Positions 1-5,528 of a stretch of 5,539 nt of DNA are shown piece by piece. The stretch lies in the NCBI GenBank assembly GCA_039188505.1, contig JBCCZC010000394.1, positions 1-5,539 on the forward strand, read 5' to 3'. Each line of letters begins with the position of its first letter. Positions within the stretch are counted from its first letter, which is position 1. This stretch comes from JBCCZC01 sp039188505 (GTDB lineage Bacteria; Pseudomonadota; Gammaproteobacteria; Xanthomonadales; SZUA-38). Under the pieces are notes generated by a model. The model was not told the DNA's origin and searched no databases. It saw only the letters and a program-made list of their open reading frames with translations. The position numbers and the translations under genes were made by a program.

Positions 1-51
1 AGATAATAAATTTCAATATTTTATCGGAACTTATTATCTTTATGCTTTTAA
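1..51. repeat. AT-rich intergenic stretch with a 9-bp perfect inverted repeat
   Basis: This non-coding stretch follows the corB stop codon and holds only about nine G or C bases in 51, against roughly 64% GC elsewhere. AGATAATAA at 1-9 is the exact reverse complement of TTATTATCT at 31-39, with a 21-nt spacer. A shorter TTATC at 21-25 offers a competing pairing with GATAA at 2-6. Read on the minus strand it could be a weak end-of-operon structure, but the stem is nearly all A-T and the loop is long, which is poor for an intrinsic terminator. A boundary with AT-rich imported DNA beyond the window is the main alternative. Confidence 0.6.
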
Positions 52-1350
52 TCAAAGATCGACGCCGGTGGCCTCGTCCTCCAGGGTCTCTTCCGCGCTT
101 CGCGGCGCGACCTCGACCAGCCGCACCGCATTCTCCGCGATCTCCCGGATCGTGATATCGAGGTCGCCGATTGTCAGCGCCGTGCCGGCGTCGGGGATCT
201 CCTCCAGATGTTCGAGGATGAGCCCGTTCACGGTGCGCGCGCCGTCGGTGGGGAGGTCCCAGCCCAGGCGGCGGTTGACCGTGCGAACGTTCTCGCCGCC
301 GTCGACGAGCAGGGTCCCGGCCCGGGTGCGGGTGATTCGACGCGTGCGGGGCTTCGGCTCCGTGGTGAACTCTCCGACGATCTCCTCGAGGATATCGTCG
401 AGCGTGAGCAGGCCCTGGATGTCGCCGTATTCGTCGACGACCAGTCCCATGCGCCTTTCGCGCTCCTGGAACTCGAGCAGCTGCTTGGCCAGCGAGGTCG
501 ATTCGGGAATGAAATACGGTTTCCGAACGGCACGCCGCAGCGCTCCGGGCGTCAGGCTGCCGGCCGCGAGGCGGGTCAGGACGGTCCGGACGTGCAGGAT
601 ACCCAGGACGTTATCGATGTCGCCTTCGTAGACCGGCAGGCGGGTGTAGAAGCTGCCGGTGATTTGCCCGAGGATGGTATCCCAGTCGTCCTCGAGGTCG
701 ATGCCGACCACGTCGTTACGGGGCACCATCACGTCGACGACGACACCCTGCTCCAGGTCGAGGATGTTCACGAGCATCGATTGGAAATTGCGCTCCGGCA
801 TGCGGCCGCCGGACTCCGACAGGAGGGTCTTGAGCTCCTCACGGCTCAGGTGGTCGCTACCCTGGATGCGATGCAGGCCGAAGGGCCGCAGAAGCAGGTT
901 GGCGATCAGATTGATCACCCAGACGACGGGGTAGCAGATGCGGAGGAGCACCCGCAGGACGAAGCTGGCGGGATAGGCAATCGACTCCGGGTGCACTGCC
1001 GCCCAGGTCTTCGGCGCGACCTCCGAGAAGATCAGCACGATGACCGTGAGGATGAACGGCGCAATGAGCAGTCCGACCTCGCCGGCCATGCGGATGGCAA
1101 TGACCGTCGAGAGCGAGGCCGCCATGATGTTGACGAGGTTGTTGCCGAGCAAAATCACGCCGATGAGCCGGTCCGGCTTCGTCAGCAGCGCCTGGGCAAG
1201 CTTCGCCCCGCGGTGACCCGCATTGGCGCGGTGGCGGAGGCGATAGCGGTTGAGCGCCATCAGCGCGGTCTCGGAACTCGAGAAGAACGCGGACAGGCAC
1301 AGCAGAATCACCAGCGCAATGCTCAGCGTGCTCAGCGGGATCTCGTTCAA
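52..1350 (-). CDS. corB: CNNM/CBS-domain transporter of the HlyC/CorC family (CorB, YfjD-like)
   Basis: Inner-membrane protein of 432 aa, full length for the family (E. coli YfjD is similar). Residues about 5-190 form the CNNM (DUF21) membrane domain, with hydrophobic segments near 5-25, 62-85, 92-115 and 130-155 and the conserved motifs SSSETAL (24-30), GNNLVN (69-74) and SEVAPKT (109-115). A CBS pair follows at about 205-330, starting at MVPRNDVVGID (208-218) and ending in VVDEYGDIQGLLTLDDI (304-320). The C-terminal CorC/HlyC domain covers about 345-420. Known relatives are implicated in Mg2+ or Co2+ export and bind Mg-ATP at the CBS pair; transport here is inferred. The start is TTG: the reading frame meets a TGA three codons upstream, and MNEIPLSTL aligns with the YfjD N terminus. 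It is the last gene of the operon, 18 bp after ypjD. Confidence 0.93.
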   Translation of the reverse strand: MNEIPLSTLSIALVILLCLSAFFSSSETALMALNRYRLRHRANAGHRGAKLAQALLTKPDRLIGVILLGNNLVNIMAASLSTVIAIRMAGEVGLLIAPFILTVIVLIFSEVAPKTWAAVHPESIAYPASFVLRVLLRICYPVVWVINLIANLLLRPFGLHRIQGSDHLSREELKTLLSESGGRMPERNFQSMLVNILDLEQGVVVDVMVPRNDVVGIDLEDDWDTILGQITGSFYTRLPVYEGDIDNVLGILHVRTVLTRLAAGSLTPGALRRAVRKPYFIPESTSLAKQLLEFQERERRMGLVVDEYGDIQGLLTLDDILEEIVGEFTTEPKPRTRRITRTRAGTLLVDGGENVRTVNRRLGWDLPTDGARTVNGLILEHLEEIPDAGTALTIGDLDITIREIAENAVRLVEVAPRSAEETLEDEATGVDL

Positions 1351-1368
1351 TGCGCCTCAGGCTCCCCT
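1351..1368 (-). promoter_or_regulatory. Ribosome-binding region that supports the TTG start of corB
   Basis: On the minus strand the 18-nt gap between the ypjD stop and the corB TTG reads AGGGGAG, then CCT, then GAGG, then CGCA. There are thus two Shine-Dalgarno-like elements, 11 nt and 4 nt from the start codon. There is no ATG or GTG in frame between the upstream TGA and this TTG, so these sites decide the start. Confidence 0.6.
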
Positions 1369-2184
1369 TCAGACGCGGTCGAGCAGGACTTCGAGCACGA
1401 ACTTGCTGCCGAAATAGGCCAGGCCCAGCACGGCGACGCCGGCCAGCGTGAGCCGAACCGCGCGCCGCCCGCGCCAGCCGTGGCGCCAGCGGCCCCAGAG
1501 CAGGGCGCCGAAGACGATCCAGCCGGCGAAGGAGAGTACGGTCTTGTGCACCAGCGCCTGCCCGAAGAGGTCGTCGACGAAGACCACGCCGGTGATGAGC
1601 GTCATGGTCAGCAGGACGAACCCGAGCCCGATCATCTGGAACAGGAGCTGCTCCATGGTGGTGAGCGGGGGCAGGAATGCTAGCCTGGCGCTGAACTGGG
1701 GCGACCGCAGCAGGCGTTCCTGCATCGCGAGGAGAACGGCCTGGGCGGCGGCGAGCGACAGGATCGCGAAGGAGAAGAGAGCGATGGCGATGTGGGTCTC
1801 CATCTGCCAGTCGAAATTGGTGACCAGCCCCGGCGTCTGACCCGCGATGAGCTGGGTCCCGAGGAAGGCGGCGCCGACGGGAAAAGCGATGAGTCCCAGT
1901 GAACGCAGCGGGCTGATCAGCGAGCCAGCCACGACCAGCACGTTGATCAGCAGACCCATGAAGGACAGCGACACGAACAGCCCACGGTTCAGCCCTTCCG
2001 GCGTGAGATAGGCTGCCGATACCACCCAGGCATGGCAGCCGAGCGCCAGCACGGTGATCAGCAGGTTACGGCGTACTGCGATCTCGCGCCCCGAAGCGAA
2101 GCCGGTATAGAGCTGGATCGTCGCAATCGCGTAGGCCACGAAGCCGACGACGCCAATGAGCACTGTTCCCATGGCGCTCATCAT
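1369..2184 (-). CDS. ypjD: YpjD, CcsA-like cytochrome c assembly family membrane protein
   Basis: Polytopic inner-membrane protein of 271 aa from the chosen start. Hydrophobic segments lie near 5-28, 40-60, 70-90, 95-115, 130-155, 185-205, 215-231 and 245-262. It matches E. coli YpjD in several stretches: CHA (50-52), HIAIALFSFA (131-140), LPPLTTMEQ (171-179), LLWGRWRHGWRGRR (228-241) and LAYFGSK (255-261). Histidines 51, 131 and 213 sit in or beside membrane segments where CcsA relatives hold haem, but I see no tryptophan-rich WWD motif, so haem export or ligation is not assured. The frame is open to 2223, yet the ATG at 2184 forms a 4-bp ATGA overlap with the ATL stop and a GGGGA lies about 11 nt upstream, so I prefer it. 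Adjacent corB is its usual partner gene, hinting at a shared role in metal or redox homeostasis (inference). Confidence 0.9.
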   Translation of the reverse strand: MMSAMGTVLIGVVGFVAYAIATIQLYTGFASGREIAVRRNLLITVLALGCHAWVVSAAYLTPEGLNRGLFVSLSFMGLLINVLVVAGSLISPLRSLGLIAFPVGAAFLGTQLIAGQTPGLVTNFDWQMETHIAIALFSFAILSLAAAQAVLLAMQERLLRSPQFSARLAFLPPLTTMEQLLFQMIGLGFVLLTMTLITGVVFVDDLFGQALVHKTVLSFAGWIVFGALLWGRWRHGWRGRRAVRLTLAGVAVLGLAYFGSKFVLEVLLDRV

Positions 2185-2543
2185 ACCGCACCCGGTCCCC
2201 ACAGCATCGCATCGAGTCCCCACGCGTAGCGTTTCAGATCCACCCGTCCATTGCGCACCAGCACCCCTTCTGCGGCGAGTCGTTCACGCTGTCGGCGCCC
2301 CGCGTCCGACCCTGGTGGAAAGGCGATCCGGCCGTCGGCACGGAGGACCCGGTGCCAGGGCAGCCCGCGTTCGGCCGGCGCGTCGCGGAGCACCCGGCCG
2401 ACCATGCGCGCGCGGCCCGGCAGTCCTGCGACGTCGGCGATCTGCCCGTAGCTGGCCACGCAGCCGTGTGGGATGCTGGCCACGGTGGCCTCGATGCGCT
2501 CAGCCGGCGTCACGGCAGACGCGCGCGAGGTCCGTGAGTTCAC
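2181..2543 (-). CDS. atl: Alkyltransferase-like DNA-binding protein (ATL, YbaZ-like)
   Basis: A 120-aa member of the MGMT/Ogt DNA-binding domain family. The active-site PCHRV motif of true O6-alkylguanine methyltransferases reads PWHRV here (62-66), with Trp63 (TGG at 2357-2355) in place of the acceptor cysteine. That change defines ATL proteins such as E. coli YbaZ and yeast Atl1, which bind alkylated guanine without repairing it and hand the lesion to nucleotide excision repair. Tyr32 (ASYGQIAD) and Arg46 (RARMVG) match the Tyr and Arg-finger positions used for base flipping. The start chosen is GTG at 2543, 10 nt after a GGAG; it overlaps the hydrolase gene by 44 bp. A GTG at 2513 would cut the overlap to 14 bp and give 110 aa but has no visible ribosome-binding site. 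Its stop overlaps the ypjD start. Confidence 0.9.
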   Translation of the reverse strand: MNSRTSRASAVTPAERIEATVASIPHGCVASYGQIADVAGLPGRARMVGRVLRDAPAERGLPWHRVLRADGRIAFPPGSDAGRRQRERLAAEGVLVRNGRVDLKRYAWGLDAMLWGPGAV

Positions 2544-3396
2544 GTGCGATGATCTCCGTATAGCGGGGGCGTAGATCGTGGCCCATGCCGTCGAGGGGCA
2601 AGAACTTCGCGCGCTGCAGCGCCCGTGCCGTCGCCCGGCCAGCGGCGCACGGTATCAACGGATCATCGGTTCCGTGGACCACGAGCGCCGGTGCGTCGAT
2701 CCGGCCAAGCAGCCGAACGCGCGAACGTTCTGCAATGACCGCCGCCAGCTGCCGCGAGCGCCCGGACAGGTCCGGGCTGCGCTCGAACCAGGAGCGGATG
2801 TCGGCAATGAGCTCCGCGTCGCTGGCGCGGTCGCCGGGGCTCCCGACCGCCCGCCAGAACTCGAGGCCGTACGCGATCCGGGCCTCGAGATTCGGGGCGG
2901 GCGCCGGCGCCAGCATCAGCTTCATGAGCGACCACTTCGGAAACGCGTAGCGAAGCTGGCTCGTCGTCGACATGATCGACGTCAGTGACAGCGTTCGCTG
3001 GGGATGGGCGTGCGCGAAGTGCTGGGCGATCATCCCGCCCATGGACGCACCGACGATGTGCGCCCGGTCGACACCGATCTCCGTCAGCAGCGCCGCCGCA
3101 TCGTTCGCCATGTCGATGATGCCGTAGGGCGACCGGACCGGTAGTCCGAAGGTCCGTGCGGCCGCCAGGCGCTGCACGTCCGGTCGGCCCAGGTGGCCGA
3201 GGCGGCTGCTCAGGCCGATGTCCCGGTTGTCGAAACGGATGACCTGGAGGCCCGCGGCGACCAGGGCGTCACAGAACTCGGTCGGCCAGGCCGTCATCTG
3301 CATGGAGAAACCCATGATGAGCAGGACGGCAGGATCTTCGGAGCGGCCGAGGCGCTCCCAGGTCAGCTCGACGCCGTTGACGGCAACCTGCGGCAC
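2500..3396 (-). CDS. Alpha/beta-fold hydrolase, substrate unknown
   Basis: A 298-aa alpha/beta hydrolase with a complete catalytic set visible. The nucleophile elbow is GASMGG with Ser118, the acid is probably Asp245 in HGTDDPLIP (241-249), and the base is His273 in GMGHD. An oxyanion-hole segment lies at LLIMGFSMQ (25-33), followed by FDNRDIGLS (55-63), a pattern shared with RdmC-type methylesterases and many unassigned hydrolases. The cap region runs from about 145 to 220. No signal peptide is seen, so it is probably cytoplasmic. Start is GTG at 3396, 10 bp after the serA stop, with only a weak GAG upstream; the frame could begin a little further up inside serA. Its position directly behind serA says co-expression, but I cannot infer the substrate: an esterase, lactonase or thioesterase is possible. 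Confidence 0.9.
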   Translation of the reverse strand: MPQVAVNGVELTWERLGRSEDPAVLLIMGFSMQMTAWPTEFCDALVAAGLQVIRFDNRDIGLSSRLGHLGRPDVQRLAAARTFGLPVRSPYGIIDMANDAAALLTEIGVDRAHIVGASMGGMIAQHFAHAHPQRTLSLTSIMSTTSQLRYAFPKWSLMKLMLAPAPAPNLEARIAYGLEFWRAVGSPGDRASDAELIADIRSWFERSPDLSGRSRQLAAVIAERSRVRLLGRIDAPALVVHGTDDPLIPCAAGRATARALQRAKFLPLDGMGHDLRPRYTEIIARELTDLARVCRDAG

Positions 3397-3406
3397 GATT
3401 CGTCGC

Positions 3407-4645
3407 TCAGTGGAGAATGCGGGCGCGAACGGTGCCCGGCACTTCCTTCAGCCGCGCGAGCAGAGGTTTCGGGTCATCGGTCTCGATGTCCATGACCACG
3501 TAGCCGATGTCCTGATGCGTCTGCAGGTACTGGGCTGCGAGGTTGACGTCCTCGCTCGAGAACACCTGGTTGACATGGTTCAGCACCCCCGGCTCGTTAC
3601 GGTGGATGTGCAGAATGCGGCTGTGGGGCACCCGGGCGGGCAGATCGGGCAGGCTCACCTCCGGGAAATTCACGGCGGAGACCGTCGAGCCATTGTCGCT
3701 GTAGCGCACCAGCTTCGACGCGACCTCCTGGGCAATGTTCTGCTGCGCCTCGGCCGTGCTGCCCCCGACGTGCGGGGTGAGAATGACTTGGGAGAGGCCC
3801 CGGAGCGGGCTCTCGAAGAGATCGGCGTTGGACTTCGGCTCGACGGGAAACACGTCGATGGCCGCACCGGCGAGGTGATCGCGCTGGAGGGCTTCGGCAA
3901 GGGCGTCGATGTCGACCACCGTCCCGCGCGAGGCGTTGATGAGGAAGCTGCCCGGGCGCATCGCGGCAATCTCCTGGGCGCCGATCATGTCGCGCGTCAG
4001 CGGCGTTTCCGGTACGTGCAGGCTCACGACATCGCTGTCGCCGAGGAGCGCGTCGAGCGTCCCGCTCGAGGCGGCGTTGCCGAGCGGGAGTTTGTCAGTG
4101 ATGTCGAAGTAGCGCACCCGCATGCCCATGCTCTCGGCCATGATGCCGAGCTGCGTACCGATATGGCCGTAGCCGACGATACCGAGCGTCTTGCCGCGGA
4201 TCTCGTTCGAGCCCAGGGCGGACTTCATCCAGCGACCTTCGTGGGCGGCGGCACTGCGCTGGGGAACGCCCCGCATCAGCATGATGATCTCGGCGAGCAC
4301 CAGCTCGGCCACGCTCCGCGTGTTCGAGAACGGCGCATTGAACACGGGGATGCCCCTTGACTCGGCATGCTTGAGATCGACCTGATTGGTGCCGATGCAG
4401 AAGCAGCCGACGCCGATCAGGCGCTCGGCGCCCGCGAGTACCTCGGCGGTGAGCTGCGTGCGGGAGCGGATGCCCAGCAGGTGAGCGCTGCGCAGTGCCT
4501 CCGCGAGCTCGCTGCCGCCAAGGGACTTCGAACGGACGTCCAGATTCGTGTATCCCGCCTGCTCGAAGACCTCGACGGCACGCGGATGGACGCCCTCGAG
4601 GAGGAGGATGCGGATCTTTTCCTTCGACAGGGAAAGGCTGGCCAT
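3407..4645 (-). CDS. serA: D-3-phosphoglycerate dehydrogenase, ACT-domain serine-inhibited type
   Basis: This cytoplasmic enzyme oxidises 3-phosphoglycerate to 3-phosphohydroxypyruvate with NAD+, the first committed step of serine synthesis. It has 412 aa against 410 in E. coli and aligns almost without gaps. The substrate domain contains GIRSRT (58-63) and CFCIGTNQVDL (81-91). The Rossmann motif is GYGHIG (158-163) with Asp181 for the adenine ribose. Catalytic Arg240 (SRGTVVD), Glu269 (VEP) and His292 (TPHVGG) keep the E. coli numbering. The C-terminal ACT domain (about 343-412) retains the effector residues His348, Asn350 and Asn368, equivalent to E. coli His344, Asn346 and Asn364, so feedback inhibition by serine is expected. 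The frame stays open to 4990, but the ATG at 4645 aligns with the family N terminus and has GAGGG upstream. It is the first gene of the operon. Confidence 0.97.
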   Translation of the reverse strand: MASLSLSKEKIRILLLEGVHPRAVEVFEQAGYTNLDVRSKSLGGSELAEALRSAHLLGIRSRTQLTAEVLAGAERLIGVGCFCIGTNQVDLKHAESRGIPVFNAPFSNTRSVAELVLAEIIMLMRGVPQRSAAAHEGRWMKSALGSNEIRGKTLGIVGYGHIGTQLGIMAESMGMRVRYFDITDKLPLGNAASSGTLDALLGDSDVVSLHVPETPLTRDMIGAQEIAAMRPGSFLINASRGTVVDIDALAEALQRDHLAGAAIDVFPVEPKSNADLFESPLRGLSQVILTPHVGGSTAEAQQNIAQEVASKLVRYSDNGSTVSAVNFPEVSLPDLPARVPHSRILHIHRNEPGVLNHVNQVFSSEDVNLAAQYLQTHQDIGYVVMDIETDDPKPLLARLKEVPGTVRARILH

Positions 4646-4647
4646 GG

Positions 4648-4669
4648 ACGAATAAGCCCTCGGATTCGT
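4648..4669 (-). promoter_or_regulatory. Small stem-loop displaying the serA ribosome-binding site
   Basis: On the minus strand ACGAAT (4669-4664) and ATTCGT (4653-4648) pair over 6 bp. The 10-nt loop carries GAGGG, the probable Shine-Dalgarno element, and the ATG follows 2 nt after the stem. The stem is short and mostly A-T, so it may not be stable. Confidence 0.35.
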
Positions 4670-4681
4670 TGCGTCGAGTCT

Positions 4682-4714
4682 GGCCGCTTCGGCATCGCGG
4701 CCCCGTGAGCGGCC
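4682..4714 (-). repeat. Repeated GGCCGC dyads in the serA leader
   Basis: GGCCGC on the plus strand at 4682-4687 can pair with GCGGCC at 4697-4702 (9-nt loop) or with a second copy at 4709-4714 (21-nt loop). The two stems exclude each other. They lie 37 to 69 nt upstream of the serA ATG, so they would be in the transcript only if transcription begins further upstream. They could instead be protein-binding dyads or GC-rich chance. Confidence 0.4.
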
Positions 4715-4730
4715 GAGTTTAGCCCGTGCT

Positions 4731-4760
4731 TTGCCGTGCGTAACCCCTGGATCCGTTAAT
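4731..4760 (+). promoter_or_regulatory. Possible sigma70-type promoter for ompW
   Basis: TTGCCG at 4731-4736 and GTTAAT at 4755-4760 each match four of six consensus bases and are separated by 18 bp. Transcription would begin near 4767, giving a leader of about 90 nt for ompW. This is a weak match found by eye. No convincing promoter was seen for serA on the opposite strand. Confidence 0.2.
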
Positions 4761-4808
4761 CGACCATTCATGAGGGCTTCATCGGCGCTTAAAGACCGCT
4801 TCATTCGC

Positions 4809-4831
4809 GACGGCGGAGACTGTGCGCCGTC
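4809..4831 (+). promoter_or_regulatory. Perfect 7-bp dyad in the ompW leader
   Basis: GACGGCG at 4809-4815 is the reverse complement of CGCCGTC at 4825-4831, with a 9-nt spacer GAGACTGTG. It ends 25 nt before the ompW ATG. It could fold as a leader hairpin or act as an operator for a dimeric regulator; the sequence does not decide between them. Two direct copies of GCTTCAT (4776-4782 and 4798-4804, 22 bp apart) lie just upstream. Confidence 0.4.
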
Positions 4832-4856
4832 CTGATGAGAACAATGAGATCTCCCA

Positions 4857-5453
4857 ATGAGAAAGCTCCCCGTTGCCGTCCTCCTGGCGGTCTGTGCCGC
4901 TCCGGCCGCAGCCTTCGAGAAAGGCGATTGGCTGATCAGCGCCGGCATCACCAATGTTGATCCCAAGAGTGACAACCACCCGGTGGTCAATGTCGATGCC
5001 GGGGCTGCGCTGAGCCTGACGGCGACGTACTTCTACACCGACAGCTGGGCCATCGACATCCTGGCGGCGATTCCCTTCAATCACGAAGTGTTTCTGAACG
5101 ACGGCGGTGCCCGCGTTGGCGAGACGGATCAGCTCCCGCCGACCGTGAGCCTCCAGTACCACTTTCAGAACTGGGATCGGTTCAAGCCCTATGTGGGTCT
5201 GGGCGTCAACTACACCACCTTCTTCAGCGAGGAGACCCAGGGCCCCCTCGAGGGCGTGGATCTGAGCCTGGATGACTCCTGGGGTCTGGCGGCCCAGGTC
5301 GGCTTTGACTACGCCATCAACGAGCGCTGGTTCGCCAAGGCGGACGTCCGCTGGATGGATATCGGCAGCGAGGCCAGCCTCGATGGCGCTTCGATCGGAG
5401 ACGTCGAGATCGACCCGCTCGTCTACGGCTTCAGCATCGGCTATCGCTTCTAG
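4857..5453 (+). CDS. ompW: OmpW-family outer membrane beta-barrel protein
   Basis: A 198-aa outer-membrane protein with a Sec signal peptide: MRKLP, a hydrophobic core, and probable cleavage after Ala19 (PAAA before FEKGDW), leaving about 179 aa. It matches OmpW, which forms an eight-stranded barrel implicated in passage of small hydrophobic compounds. Diagnostic stretches are AAIPFNHEV (70-78), LPPTVSLQYHF (93-103), PYVGLGVNYTTFF (111-123), DSWGLAAQVGFDY (140-152) and the C-terminal strand ending GYRF with the terminal Phe used for BAM-dependent assembly. It is slightly shorter than E. coli OmpW (212 aa), with the differences in loops. The start ATG has only a weak GAGA 7 nt upstream. Cys13 does not form a lipobox because Val precedes it. 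It is divergent from serA. Confidence 0.92.
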   Translation: MRKLPVAVLLAVCAAPAAAFEKGDWLISAGITNVDPKSDNHPVVNVDAGAALSLTATYFYTDSWAIDILAAIPFNHEVFLNDGGARVGETDQLPPTVSLQYHFQNWDRFKPYVGLGVNYTTFFSEETQGPLEGVDLSLDDSWGLAAQVGFDYAINERWFAKADVRWMDIGSEASLDGASIGDVEIDPLVYGFSIGYRF

Positions 5454-5461
5454 TCCATTGC

Positions 5462-5490
5462 CCGGAATCGGCCATTCCTGGCCGATCCGG
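5462..5490 (+). repeat. First of two tandem hairpins after ompW
   Basis: CCGG, a single unpaired A, then ATCGGCCA (5467-5474) pairs with TGGCCGAT (5479-5486) and CCGG (5487-5490) around a TTCC loop: 12 bp with one bulge. It begins 9 nt after the ompW stop. No run of T follows, so it is not a standard intrinsic terminator, but it could stabilise the ompW 3' end or slow transcription. Confidence 0.6.
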
Positions 5491-5494
5491 TCCC

Positions 5495-5524
5495 GGCCTC
5501 CGAAAAGCGTGGTTTTCGGAGGCC
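5495..5524 (+). promoter_or_regulatory. Perfect 12-bp hairpin enclosing a GGAGG ribosome-binding site
   Basis: GGCCTCCGAAAA (5495-5506) pairs exactly with TTTTCGGAGGCC (5513-5524) around a 6-nt loop, GCGTGG. The 3' arm contains GGAGG (5518-5522), the full Shine-Dalgarno core, fully paired to CCTCC (5497-5501) in the other arm. An ATG follows at 5529 with an ideal 6-nt spacing. No T tract follows on either strand. It may control translation of the next gene, act as a T-less terminator for ompW, or both. Confidence 0.65.
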
Positions 5525-5528
5525 TCGC

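Noticed and set aside
208..1683. Long plus-strand open frame (491 codons) opposite corB and ypjD
   Set aside because: It is the antisense shadow of two well-recognised genes. Its translation is low-complexity and rich in Asp, Glu, Gln, Arg and His, as expected from GC-rich codon bias, and matches no family I know.
2185..2223. Longer ypjD start at 2223
   Set aside because: It would add 13 residues with two cysteines that are absent from relatives and would extend the overlap with ATL. The ATG at 2184 gives the typical ATGA overlap and aligns with E. coli YpjD.
3218..4360. Plus-strand open frame of 380 codons opposite serA
   Set aside because: It is antisense to a near full-length SerA match and shows no recognisable domain.
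4756..4771. Possible FNR site, since E. coli ompW is FNR-regulated
   Set aside because: TTAAT followed by four bases and CATTC fits only the left half of TTGAT-N4-ATCAA; the right half does not match.
4770..4835. 21-codon plus-strand ORF upstream of ompW, starting ATG AGG GCT
   Set aside because: There is no ribosome-binding site before it, it has no run of any one amino acid to suggest attenuation, and such short frames are expected by chance.
4884..4895. Possible lipoprotein signal around Cys13 of OmpW
   Set aside because: Val at the -1 position does not fit a lipobox, and a clear signal peptidase I site (AAA before Phe) follows.
4646..4990. N-terminal extension of serA by 115 codons
   Set aside because: The extension overlaps the divergent ompW gene, matches nothing in SerA, and the ATG at 4645 aligns exactly with the family N terminus.
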